DNA of 64,000 bases from Rhynchonema sp. JSB1_4. Lineage: Eukaryota > Nematoda > Chromadorea > Monhysterida > Xyalidae. The stretch spans positions 1 to 64,000 of the forward strand of contig JASAMV010005069.1 of the NCBI GenBank assembly GCA_030248065.1. The letters are read 5' to 3'. Position 1 is the stretch's first letter. Each line of letters opens with the position of its first letter. The position numbers were made by a program, and so were the translations under genes. The notes beneath the pieces are model-generated. The model was not told where the DNA came from, did no database searches, and worked only from the letters and a program-made list of their open reading frames with translations. Shown piece after piece: positions 35,171 to 46,407 of this stretch.

Positions 35171-38100
35171 TTATTGAAGATTGCAGTTCTTTTTCTCCGA
35201 CGATTCCGAGTCGCCAACGGCTTGTTGTTGTTTGAGAGGAGAGGAGGAGGGGCCCTTGTCAGATCCGGCAGCTTTGCGAGCGTCACGAATTTCGGCCACG
35301 TGTTGATTCTGGAAGTTAGTGGGTAAGATATTAATTAGGGACCATAAATTTTCCAGCAAATAATAAACAACAACAGGCAACAACAAAAGACGGGTCAGTC
35401 GCGCACCTTTCATGGCGATACAAAAGTCAGGTACAGCACAAACAACAACAACAGATGAAAAAGCGACAGACAATTACCTTCATCATGAGCATTCCTCGGT
35501 TGGCTGCGAAGCGGGTATCAAAAATTCATAACTTTGTTGCCCGGATGAAAAACAAAAACATTACACTAGATAAGCGTTCACTTAACAGTGAGTGAGCTCT
35601 AGGGTTAGAGGTCGGGGGGGGGGTACCCGACACCCGACATCTGAAAATACCCGACACCCGACATCTAGTTTTTGGAAAAAACCCGACACCCGACACCTGT
35701 TTTTGCAACAAAAACAGGCAAATTTTTGCTCCTTCGCACTATTAGTGCAATTTTTTGGATCAAGTGACTGAATTCAAGTATTTTCACACGAAATAAACAC
35801 CAAAATGACACATTCTGGGTGTCGGCTGTCGGGTCCCAAAAAATCCGACACCCGACACCTGGAGACACCCGCACCTACACTTTTTTTGGCACCCGACACC
35901 CGACATCTCTGTAACCCTAGTGAGCTCTGCGTGTTCTTTGCGACGGCCCGTGCACCAGATCATCGTCGGGCAGGGTCAGCCAATTAGCACGCAGTCCCAC
36001 CCAACGCCCAATCCCATTGCTACCCAACACACCCTGACGGCCTGTCTGTCCTTGATGGCAGTCTGCAGCTGATCGCGTCGTGTCTGCGCGTCTTCCAACT
36101 TCTTCTGCCATTTCGGGTGTTCGTCGTCCTCGAGACTCGCTTGTGCCAGAATCTGACGCACCGCTGCCACGTGGTCGATCTGTGACAACGTCGTAAATAT
36201 GTTGAATTGTTCACCATTCTCACTTCTGTCAGGCTCTTGATCGTGAAAAAATGACAAAAATGCCCATTCTCGACAGCAGGTTTCGGAATCTGGGAGGTTC
36301 CACACACCCACAGTTTTGAAAACTCACACATCCACACCCACAATTGTGTTCGTGGATTTACTTTAAAGGGCTCGGGACACAACCGAAGGAAGGGTAGCAG
36401 AGCATAGTGTTATACATCGCTGGAAAGCACTGTGGCAGCACATATCACGCACAAATGTTCAGCTCCTTAGAGATTCGCTATCTGTTGGTAGAGGGACTTT
36501 TCTCACAACTTGAAACAACCGGTGCAGAAACCCCAAATGAGTTGAAGGTCGAGTAACATGTGGATGGGATTACAACAGCTACTGGATAATTTATCATGAC
36601 AACTTCAGTCGCTCAAACCATTGTTTCCCTCGGTGAGGGTGCGAAACATTCAAAAAATCGGCCATATTTTTCGAGGACACAAGTTTGTCCCTAAATTTTG
36701 AGGACGTGCTTTGCGTTGCAGAAATGAAAATATAACAGAAAAACAGAGCATTGTCGAAAGTACCAGAAAATAAGGTTTTTAAATTTGGAAACACTTTGAT
36801 AGCGGCGTGACGGGCCAAAAAGGACCTAAAAATTGCCCCTAAACTGCATAGTTGCATTCATTGACGAAAATGTGATGTAAATAAGCCACGCATTGCATTG
36901 CGTTGGAAACGAGAAAGTCAGATAAACGCACAGTCCAACAATCTAGACGAGTTTCAAAACTTCAAACTCCATGGTCCGGCTGCTGTAGCCATGCCAGCCT
37001 GACTAAGATATTTGGCTATAAGTCGTTACTGTTAAAGATTATTGGACATTTAATAGCTTCAAACGATGTAGCTTCAACGTAGCTATCGAACGATATATAA
37101 CATGCCCATACTATCTCTTACTGTGGGCAAGAAACGGTCAAAATTCCGAAATCGCACATGGTGACGTGACGGTTCATTCCAGAATCGTCAAAAAAGCAAT
37201 TTTTTAGCCCCTGCCCTTAAGCGTAAGAATTTATTGGGGCTTGTTATATATCGTTCGAAAGCTAATCCAGAGATACATTGTTTGGTGCTGTCACATCTAC
37301 AATAGCGGTTAACAATAAGCATTTATAGCTGAATATCATATTCAGATTAGTATGGCTACCCAGAGAGATCTGTAGACCTTAGGGTCTTCGGACCTTAATA
37401 GGTTGTTAAACCAGACGTTTCTCTCAATTTTTTGTTTCGAATCCGATACAATCTGTGGCCTTTATGTGTCACAATTCTGGCGATGAATATAACCACCTAA
37501 TTTAGCGGCAATTTAATGGATTTTTAGGCCTGTCACGGAGCTAGCCATGAGTTAAAAAATTTAAAAACCTTATTTTCTGGTACTTTCGACGATGCTCTAT
37601 TTTCCCATTGCGTTCTTATTTCCGTAGCGCTAAGCGTGACCTCAAAATTTAGGGACAAACTTGTGTTATCGAAAAATAACGCCGATTTTTGGAACGTTTC
37701 GCACCCTCACCGTATGAAGCAATGCTTTGAGCAACTGAAGTTGTGTTGATAAGTTATTCCGAAACTGTTGTAATCCTATCCACGTGTTACTTGACCTTCA
37801 ATGCATTTGGGGTTTCTGCACCGGTCGTTCCAATTTGTGCAAAAATTCAGTTTTTTCTGGAACGAAAAGTCCCTCTACCAAGAGATAGCGAACCTCCAAG
37901 GAGCTTAAAATTTGTGCGTGACATAGGCTGTCGGAATGCTTTCCAACGGTATGTAACAATATGTCCTGCTATCCTTCCTTCGGTTATGTCCCGAGCCCTT
38001 TAAGGAAGATAAATGTCCCGACTTGATATAATGCAACCCAGCCGTGAAACACCTGACAGTAGTCTGTATACACGATTTCATATATCGAGAAACCAATTTT

Positions 38101-40034
38101 TGATAGTTCTGTTATTTGTTTTCATAAAGTTTAGAAAAAAGTGAAAAAGGTACGACAAAAAAATCGTTGTCGACTAACCACCCCTACGATTGTCTTTTAC
38201 CAAGGTGCGATTAACATTTTTCGAAACCGAAAGAGCACCGGCGTACGGTGTGTACCTCCTTCTGCAGTCGTTCCACCAATTCCTCCGTTTTCTGCAAGCG
38301 CAGTTCGTCGGCCTTGAATTGTTTGTGATCGATTCGCTCTTGAATGTCGTTCATCAACTCTGTCATTCGTGTTTCGCGCACCTCGCGCGCCTGCTTCGTT
38401 TTTTCGTCCTGCGCACAAAGTGCAAGTTGACGTTAACTTTTTCAACCTGGGTTCGGTGTAGTTCATGCACAACCTGACGCATATATTGTTTTCCTTGTTG
38501 CATGTATTCTGGGGACTAAATGCAGCGAACATACAACATATGAAGACGACTGAAATTTCGGACCCATGTTTGGAAGAAAATAACAATTTGTGAAAGAGTT
38601 GGTCAGGTGCATATAATACCTAATGTTACGTTTTCTCAGAAAAAATAGTGAGTCCCCTCTTTTCTCCGCAAAATTTCTGAGTCCTTTTTTTGATCGCTCA
38701 AAAATACAGATGCTTATGTTATTTTGGGCTTTCGTTGAGGTCTGTACTGTAGTATGCATTAGATCGCTAATAGTAATAGCCTAATGCAGCCGGCAATAGT
38801 ATATAGCGAGAGATTCGCAATGTCAAGCGGACGAGTGAGTGAAGTGTCAAGGTATCGCAAAAGAACGGCAGAATGAAGTCAAGAGACAACCTCGCGTTTG
38901 GCCTTTTCAGTCAACTCAGCAAGCGCCTTCTCCCTGTTCTCCTTGTTTGCCTCCAATTTCTGCTCCAACGCCTTTTCAGCATTCTCCTTGAACGCCTGCT
39001 CCTGCTGCTCGCGACGACGATTGGCCTCTTCGATCTTCTCTGCCTCCGCTGCTGCCTTCACTTTGATCGCTTGCTCGCACGACTGAAAGCACATGTACCG
39101 TACAGGCCCCAATTATTTTTCTCACGAATTGGTCGATGTACACGCCCTTCTATTGGGGCATGTGCTTCTGTTTGAGCAGGCAACAACATGGGTAATCATT
39201 TGCTCGTATCAATAATAAAAACGGCGATATTTTGTCGGACCTTGATTACAATACAAGCCACAACCGTTTACTTTGTTTCATTTAGTATTCCAGTTGATGT
39301 GAACCATGGCCAAAGTGGGTAGTGTTACTCTCTAAATACATACAGTATGAGACTTGCGGGGCTAAACAACATGGAAAATTGTTTCGGATGAAACTGACTG
39401 ACTTCTCGTCGTTCCTCGGCGGCCTTGAGTTTCTTTTCGATGTCCTTCGCCGTCAATTCCCGTCTGGGTGAATTCACCGACAGTTGTTTCTTCACAAAAG
39501 GCGAGTGCGTCGGACCGACAGCGGGAGTGGTGCCAGTGCTCACGTCGCCCATACCGTTCACCGGAACCTGACACACGGAAACTTTACTGATGCTGTTCAT
39601 TTTAATCGTGAAAACCTCATGCCGTATTCTGTGGAGTACAGTGAGGTCGTGAGGAGAGCCCCTTTCTTCACTAACACCACTTTTACTCTGATGATTGTCT
39701 GCTTTCAGCATTATAAATCTTCAATACAAGGCTTCGTAATTTATCTTATTTTGCTCCTGCTCAACCAAAAACGTTGTACACTCTGATACCAATACAATAC
39801 ATATACAACTACAACCCTGCATTCGGGGAGGCACTATTTTTTTCGCTGGGGCCTTTTGGGGGACTAATTTAGGGAATGTGGTATTTTAAGGACGAACACG
39901 GACGGAATTCGTTGTTTTTCTCAAAACACAGACGCGCATACCTCAAAACTCATATTTCCGCTGGCAGACACATGCACGCCCGTCACATCATCATCAAGGT
40001 CGAGCACCGGCGGTTGAGGTGAAACGGAGGCCAT
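35171..40034 (-). CDS. STMN: Stathmin-family microtubule regulator, extended
   Basis: Stathmins bind tubulin dimers through a long helix. Seven exons join in frame to about 305 residues: 40034-39942, 39567-39403, 39082-38891, 38408-38256, 36179-36029, 35503-35478, 35308-35171. Residues 32-86 hold the N-terminal hallmark (SPRRELTAKDIEKKLKAAEE). The next exon is helical, Ala/Glu/Lys-rich and includes KLEANKENREKALAEL, the classic stathmin repeat. Further charged helix continues (ELMNDIQERIDHKQF, EDAQTRRDQLQTAIKDRQ). The end is low-complexity, finishing KKNCNLQ. At about 305 residues it is twice the size of human stathmin-1 (149). Exon 6 is only 26 bp. The stop overlaps an AATAAA (35170-35175). 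Introns hold two transposons. Confidence 0.92.
35600..35919. mobile_element. hAT MITE (acccgacacccgaca family)
   Basis: Ends TAGGGTTAGAGGT / CATCTCTGTAACCCTA, perfect 8-bp duplication GTGAGCTC (35592-35599, 35920-35927). The interior repeats acccgacacccgacatct. Located in the stathmin intron 5. Confidence 0.92.
36367..37999. mobile_element. 1.6-kb TTAA element with long terminal inverted repeats
   Basis: Ends AGGGCTCGGGACA / TGTCCCGAGCCCT flanked by TTAA (36363-36366, 38000-38003). Inverted repeats extend roughly 430 bp inward from each end with moderate divergence. The central part has no transposase frame. It sits in stathmin intron 4. Confidence 0.9.
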
Positions 40035-40252
40035 TTTGTTTTATTGTGGTAAAACGTATTTTGTTTAGAATTTGCTTTTTGCTTCTCGTTTTGTTCCGGC
40101 CCCGGTGCGTGCAATTTCTCCAATGCTTGCTCTTTGCCTTTCCTGATGGTTGCCCTTGTTTGCTGAAACCAACATGCCCATAATGATCAACTGATGAATG
40201 GAATGGACGACGAAAAGGAAATCTATGGGCACAGCGAGATAGACCATGTCGT

Positions 40253-40628
40253 CAGTGTAGTTCCTGGGGGGAGGGGGGGTCCCCCCTAAGGTACACTAAC
40301 CGCCGCGACCAAGGTACACTAACTGCCGCGCCAGGTACACTAACCGCCTCAATTTTTGCCTAAAATCGGCATTTTTAGGCCTAAAATGGGCAATTTTAGG
40401 CCTAAAATGGGTGATTTTTAGGTCAATGATGTCAAAAGTCGCCAAAATACCCTTTTTATGGAGAATTTTTTCTAGAAGGGGCAAAAATCGGTCAAATTTT
40501 CAACCTCAAAAAGTGACTTTTTCGCGAATTTGGGTCTTCCCCCCTCCCCCCCAGGGAGGTACACTAACCGCCGCGTGGAAAAAAGGGGTAGGTACACTAA
40601 CCGCCGCGCCGGATCAGGAACTACACTG
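40253..40628. mobile_element. hAT MITE, CAGTGTAGTTCC family, copy 1
   Basis: Ends CAGTGTAGTTCCTGG / TCAGGAACTACACTG, perfect 8-bp duplication CATGTCGT (40245-40252, 40629-40636). The interior carries aggtacactaaccgccgcg sub-terminal repeats and a ggcctaaaatgggc core. Confidence 0.95.
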
Positions 40629-40641
40629 CATGTCGTGTTTC

Positions 40642-41085
40642 GCGTTTTGAAAAAAAACCTGAAACCCGAAACACGAAGCACGATAATCGAAAATGTTACC
40701 ACTGGCAATGCAAATTGTTCGCGTCAGGCAAAACCGAAACCTTTTCGATAATCAAGCTTTGTGTTTCCGGTTTCACATTTTTTTCAAAATCTGAAATACG
40801 CACATTTCCAAAATTTTCGGATATCGGATACCCAAAATGAAAAATCTCGGATACCAGACCAGGGGCAGGGGGTGCCCAAAATAAAAAAAAATCTCGGATA
40901 CCCAGGCAGGGGTTGCTCAAAAAAAGTCAATTTTTTTGGAAATTTTTTAGAAAAAAATCGAGCGAAATCGGTGTTGAAAGTGCAAAAATGGTCGTTTTAT
41001 AGGTTATGCTTGCCCCAGCAAGCAATTTTGACCATTTTGGAGGTAAAAATGGGCGATTTTCACGGTTTTCGGAAAAATTTTAGGG
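40642..41085. mobile_element. Degenerate transposon fragments
   Basis: An inverted repeat pairs gaaacccgaaacacgaagca (about 40660) with ctttgtgtttccggtttc (about 40760). From about 40800 the sequence is an inverted partial copy of the element at 42079-42499 (atcggatacccaaaatg, ggttatgcttg, atgggcgattttcacggt). Confidence 0.65.
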
Positions 41086-41090
41086 TAGGA

Positions 41091-41440
41091 CAGTGTAGTT
41101 CCTGGCCTGGGGAGGGGGTCCCCCTCGGGTACGTCGGGGTCTGTTCCCCCTCCATGGTACGCCTGCCCCACTGTTCCGGCAGGCCACTGTTCCCCCTACG
41201 GGTACGTCTGCTCCCCCAATTTTTGCCTAAAATAGGCAAATTTAGGCCTAAAATAGGCATTTTTAGGCATAAAATGACTGATTTTTATGTCAATGTCGTC
41301 AAAAATCGCCAAAATACCCTTTTTATTGAGATTTTTTCCAAAAAGGGGCACCCCCCCCGGTGCCCGGGTGGGTATGTTATGTCTCTGTTCCCTTCCGAAA
41401 AAAGGGGGTACCGCCTGTTCCCCCTCCGGACCAGGAACTA
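41091..41440. mobile_element. hAT MITE, CAGTGTAGTTCC family, copy 2, right end lost
   Basis: Starts CAGTGTAGTTCCTGG and runs to ccaggaacta, where the last five bases and the target duplication are missing at the junction with the next element. Confidence 0.85.
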
Positions 41441-42078
41441 CCGTATTGTCGGAAATAGAGCCCACCCCATTAATTGAACCCCCCGGCTCGAAATCAAAAA
41501 TAGAACCCCCCATTAATTGACCCCCCCATTAATAGAACCCCACCCCCAACCTTCACCGTACCACAGATTAGTCGTATGGTAGGTCTGTGTTGTTGTGCCA
41601 AACGTTGTTTAAGCTTGCGTACACAACAGAATACAGCTTTTTAAGCATAATTGCCGCTGTTGAAGTTAGAAAATACCGAAAACAAGCCATTTGGCCCCAT
41701 TTTTATGGGCATTATTAACAATGATTTTTTTCGTCGGGAGGCCAAATGAAAAATATAACCCCCCAATAATTGACCCCCCATAAATTGAACCCCCCAAAAT
41801 GACCCCAGTGAAAAAATACCGTAAAAACCTAAATACAGCCCCCCGGAATAGAGCCCCCCCCCCAAAAAGGGGTCAGTGAATTAATAGAGCCCCCCCTTAA
41901 GTAACATCCCCTATACAGTAGTGTATTAACGCTTGATAGTGGTGCACAGGTACATTTATGCACGTTTGTTGTTCGTTCAGAGCACATAATACGCCTCTTA
42001 TTGACGAATAGGCACGAATAAATGCGATTACAAGCGAAAAAACATCCTTTCAAACCCCTTTTTAGGGGTTTTCGGGGG

Positions 42079-42499
42079 CAGTGGTGTCGTTGGGGGGGGA
42101 AGGGGGGGGGTTACCCCCCTAGTATCCGGTATCCGGTATCTTGATTTTTTCACCCAGGGGTATCCGGTATCCTGACTTTTTGTCCAAGGGTATCCTACCC
42201 TAAAAAATTTCCGAAAACGGTAAAAATCGCCCATTTTTACCTCCAAAATGCTCAAAATCGCTTAAGCATAACCCCCAAAATGACCATTTTTTGCGCTTTC
42301 AACACCGATTTTGCTCAATTTTCCTCTTAAAAAATTGACTTTTTTTGAACAACCCCCCCTGGGTATCCGAGATTTTTTATTTTAGGGAGCAACCCCCCCC
42401 TGGTATCCGAGATTTTTCATTTTGGGTATCCGGTATCCGAAAATTTTGGATTTTGGGTATCCGGTATCCTGACTTTTTGATTTCCCAACGACACCACTG
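42079..42499. mobile_element. hAT MITE (CAGTGGTGTCGTTGGG family)
   Basis: Ends CAGTGGTGTCGTTGGG / CCCAACGACACCACTG. The 8-bp duplication TTCGGGGG is at 42071-42078 and, once the next element is removed, at 42917-42924. The interior repeats gggtatccggtatcc. Confidence 0.92.
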
Positions 42500-42501
42500 T
42501 T

Positions 42502-42910
42502 CAGTGTAGTTCCTGGGGGGGGAGGGGGGGTCCCCCCCCTCGGGTACGTCTGTTCCCCCTCCATGGTACGCCTGCCCCACTGTTCCCCCTCCGGGTACGT
42601 CTGCTCCCCCAATTTTTACCTAAAATAGGCAAATTTTGGCCTAAAATAGGCATTTTTAGGCATAAAATGAGTGATTTTTAGGTCAATGTCGTCAAAAATC
42701 GCCAAAATACCCTTTTTATTGAGATTTTTTTCTTCAAAGGGGCAAAAATGACCCAAATTTTCGACCTCAAAAAATGACTTTTCTCCAAATTTGGGTTCTC
42801 CCCCCCTTCCGGGTCCGTCCCCCCCCTTCCCCCCCAGGTGGGTACGTCTGTTCCCCCTCCGAAAAAAGGGGGGTACCGCCTGTTCCCCCTCCGGACCAGG
42901 AACTACACTG
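42502..42910. mobile_element. hAT MITE, CAGTGTAGTTCC family, copy 3
   Basis: Ends CAGTGTAGTTCCTGG / CCAGGAACTACACTG, perfect 8-bp duplication CCACTGTT (42494-42501, 42911-42918). It inserted across the right end of the previous hAT element and its target duplication, so it is younger. Confidence 0.95.
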
Positions 42911-43364
42911 CCACTGTTCGGGGGTATTTCTGGGAACATTTTTTTCAGGTCCGGGTCAGTGAATTAATAGAGGCCCCCCGGAATAGAGCCCCCACGTAAT
43001 AGAGCCCCCCCCAAAATGGGGTCAGTGAGTTAATAGAGCCCCCCCTTCTATTTAGGTTTTTACGGTAGACCCCCCGGCCCCGGGGTCTATTTCCGACAAT
43101 ACAAATTCAAATTTTATCTGTAAGCTCACGCAAAGACCTTCAGGAGATCCGGCAAACACCTAAAAAAGAGACATATCAGTAAATAGCACACAAAATTAAA
43201 ATCATGAATGATCAAACGACAAAACGCACCGGAGAGACCCAAAAACAGCAAACAACACAGCAACGGCAGGCGATAAATCAGCAACCGATGGCGAACACGA
43301 GATGATAACAGATGTCAACAAAATTGATGACGATCTGAAAGCAGCAACCCAGTGACTGAGGAGA

Positions 43365-43520
43365 TCAGTCAACGACGGCTGAAAATTTTGAGATAATGTG
43401 GCAAGAAACTACGTCTCGACCACGTGAGTTTAGTTTAGTTTTAAAGGCCGCAATTGAGGCAGCAGAGACGACGCCCTCTGGTAGCCTGTTCCAGAGGTCC
43501 ACGACACGATAGGCCCAGTA
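43365..43520 (-). pseudogene. C-terminal fragment of a non-LTR retrotransposon reverse transcriptase
   Basis: The minus strand is open for 51 codons to a TGA at 43365. It starts YWAYRVVDLWNRLPEGVVSA and continues ASIAAFKTKL. The (R)VVxLWNxLPexVVsA.s..xFKxxL pattern is the usual C-terminus of CR1/Jockey-type reverse transcriptase proteins. The upstream part has been replaced by MITE debris, so this is a remnant. Confidence 0.75.
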
Positions 43521-43599
43521 TGCTGGGTACAACTACGGTACACTGCTGGGCACAACTATCAAGCTTTAATACACTGCTGTGTAAGGGATGTTACTTAGG

Positions 43600-43680
43600 G
43601 GGGCTCTATTCCGGGGGCTCTATTAATTCACTGACCCCTTTTTTGGGCGGCCGTATTTATGTTTTTACGGTAGGTTTTTA
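43600..43680. mobile_element. Fragment of the CCGTAAAAACCTAAATA family
   Basis: The ggggggctctattccggggg and aattcactgaccccttttt stretches and a terminal tttttacggta match the right half of 41819-43065. Confidence 0.6.
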
Positions 43681-46407
43681 CGATGGTCAGATCAATCTTC
43701 TCCCAACTCCGTCCTGGTTTCTCTTGCAAAACGCTGATTGGTTGTAGGATTTCAAATGGATTTTCTTTCGCGCCTTCAAAGGGCATACTCTTTCAAGATA
43801 GGGATTATGATCGGGAGATAGAGTTCACATTAACGGAATCCAACTCTGGATTTCTCTTTCATTCAACTTTTGGCTCAGGCTTCGATTCAGGCTTAGGCTT
43901 AGGCTGAAGCCCCAGCCAGAAACACCTGTGCATATTTCACATTTCACATGTCCACGCCTAATTTAAAGCCTGAAACGATACCTGAACACAATTAGGATAC
44001 GAGTTTCGCGTCAGTTGGATTCCGTATTGTGTGAATTTTATCTCCGCGTGGGATTATGTCTTGGATTTGTTTGAAAAGAGTAGGACTACAAACAAAACTG
44101 CAAGGAACCGCTATCACAAATCCCAATTCATATAAAGTGCACAGATCTCGCATAGACAGTGAGTGAACAAACAATATTCACGTGCTGACAAATCCTGACA
44201 GCTAACAAGCTCGATAAAGTCCTGAAAAACACATCAAATGGCGACACTGGTGTCGGCCTTGAGAACCAAATTGCATCATCAATATAAATTAGATTTACTG
44301 CCAAACTAAACATCTAAACTAACCTTACAAGCAGATGTGCTTTTGCTTGTTCGGAGCTAGAGAATACCATTTTTGACGAGAGCAGTTCATTTTTGTCACT
44401 GTTCTGAAAAACCTAAACGTCGCTCCGGTTCAAAATGAACAAATTGTGCCAAGAGAGCGCGTGTAATACAAATGTGCATGAAAAACGTAAAAACAGGTTC
44501 AGTTGGGGACGCACTGCTGCTCTGCAGCTCAACACAACGCAGCGTATTCAACAAAGTGGAGGAGGGGTTGTTGTTTTGTTAAATTTGGCGCCAAAAATGA
44601 TGTGCGATTTTTTAAAATAGTCAATCTTACACATCTGTAATTCATACCCCCAGTAGACCAAGGCAGCCAACAGTGCTGTAATATATTATGCCGCGATATA
44701 ACACACCATGCAGTGGATACACAATGGGAGGCCAGTTTTGGAACACGTTTGCGGATAAACTGTTGCCCTCAGGGTGGTTCAAAGCAGGGTTGGGCAAAAA
44801 ACTTTTTTTTTCAAAAAATCGTTTTTTTGAAAACGCCCAGATGACCAAAATATGCCCCCAAAAAATTGGAAAACGCTCGTGTTGGGAAGAAAACGTGGTT
44901 AAATGAAGTAATTCTATGTGTTCTGAGGCAAAATAAACGGGTTTCAACCCTTTATTAGCGAGTTGTTAAGATCCCATATCAGACCCGCATCATGAGACCA
45001 ACTTTGGCCGGGGTCATCATTGAAAGTCAAACTGCGTATATCGACGTACCTCGACAAAGTAAAAATTGGTCGAAAATTTTTTGAAAAAAATGGGACAAAA
45101 AATTGATTTTCCTTGATAATCAGGGTACTTTCCCTGAAAAATCAGGGAAAATCATGGAAATTCAGGGTTTAAAAAAAATCGAAAAATGACCCAGGCGTTT
45201 TTTTTGAAAAAAACGTCGTTTTTTTAAGAAAAAACGCCGTCGTTTTTTTGCCCAACCCTGGTTCAAAAGATGCATGGTTTGCATGATGAAAGATACTTTT
45301 CCTTATGAAATGCCCTAGCCATAATCTGTACATTTGAGCAGCGTTTCAATAAATTAGGCCTTGCATCACTGGATATGGACGAAATCGTAAAGTGTCACGT
45401 GAATTTAAACCACAGCAAGCAAAATGAAACGAGAAATCACGAAACACTGATGGTTCAAAAGCTGATGCATATGACTGAGACTGACCACTTGCTAGTCGTG
45501 GCTTTGTAATCCTACAAACAGAACGCCACTGTAGTCGTAAGGTATATAATACTGTTCTTCTACGTCTTGTGCTTGCCGACGCTCAGGAGAGCTAATGATA
45601 TTTTAGTGGCATGTTCCTCCCTCAATTTGCTGGTGTTCAGGTTCCATGTATTGATTCCGGTTCCTGTTAGTTGCGGTCCAGTAGCATCCCTTGTTCGCTC
45701 GCTGTGTTTGTTTGCGGCCCAGCCATTTCATTTCGTCTCACATTAAATGCACGAATGCAGCAGTGCGTGTTGCGTGAATGTCCAATTTGATTCGCCAAGA
45801 CAAAACGAAACCAGTGGAAACGTCCATGTTTGCTGCTTTTGCGTTCGAACACAAATTTAATAGAAGCACGGCGTCCATTGCATGTTGTGTTTCAGTGTTC
45901 CTGTTGCGGCTTCCCATGCTGCCCTGTCGTACAACCCAGGGCTTTGGAAGATAATTATTTATTGGGGGTTACTTCTGTATGAACGTGTCTCGGTTCTTGT
46001 GACTGAATGAACTGCGGCAATACACTCAACAATTTGAAAATGGATGGAATGCATTTGTTTGTTCGCGGTTTGCTGCTTTGAGGGTAAGTCCCAGTGTGAC
46101 ATGATGTTGCATTGTCAAAAGACCGAGCAGGCATGAAACAAAATGAAGTCGTTGAACCTCTGTAAACCAGGACCAAAAACTGTGCTGGTGTACTTGTTGC
46201 AGCAACGCAAAAAAAACAGTGAAAATTTATGCATGCATCATCGAGCTTTCAGCACGCCAGCTGGAGTCTTATGCACGCGTTGTGTGTAGGTTTATATATA
46301 TAATTATTGATAGTTCTGCTGGTGATGACCGGACTCTGAAAAAAAACCACCTCAGCAAAACTTGACAAAAGTAAAACCACTCACCATGAAAGCCCGAATA
46401 CGAATTC
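43681..46407. other. Intergenic region before the glycosyltransferase pair
   Basis: Apart from the hAT element at 44785-45260 and two TTAGGC-type units at 43886-43903, only short open frames without support are present. Confidence 0.45.
44785..45260. mobile_element. hAT-like MITE (CAGGGTTGGGCAAAAAAC ends)
   Basis: Ends CAGGGTTGGGCAAAAAAC / GTTTTTTTGCCCAACCCTG, flanks GTTCAAAG and GTTCAAAA (7 of 8 match). The interior is A/T-run rich. A relative lies at 55282-55863. Confidence 0.85.

Larger units (their letters stand above)
41819..43065. mobile_element. TA-flanked MITE (CCGTAAAAACCTAAATA family), copy 1, with nested insertions
   Basis: Ends CCGTAAAAACCTAAATA / TATTTAGGTTTTTACGG flanked by TA (41817-41818, 43066-43067). 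The interior (ggaatagagccccc, ggggtcagtgaattaatag, acgaataaatgc) matches 60176-61374. Two hAT MITEs (42079-42499 and 42502-42910) are inserted in it. Confidence 0.88.
41444..43101. mobile_element. Outer element with TATTGTCGGAAATAGA ends
   Basis: Inverted ends TATTGTCGGAAATAGA and TCTATTTCCGACAATA, with C-rich gaaccccccattaattg repeats inside. It encloses the TA element 41819-43065 and its nested hAT copies. Target duplication not clear. Confidence 0.65.

Noticed and set aside
28793..40034. A functional cluster of AMD1, PPIL4 and stathmin
   Set aside because: Neighbouring genes have unrelated roles, independent promoters and large intergenic gaps; same strand alone is not evidence of an operon.
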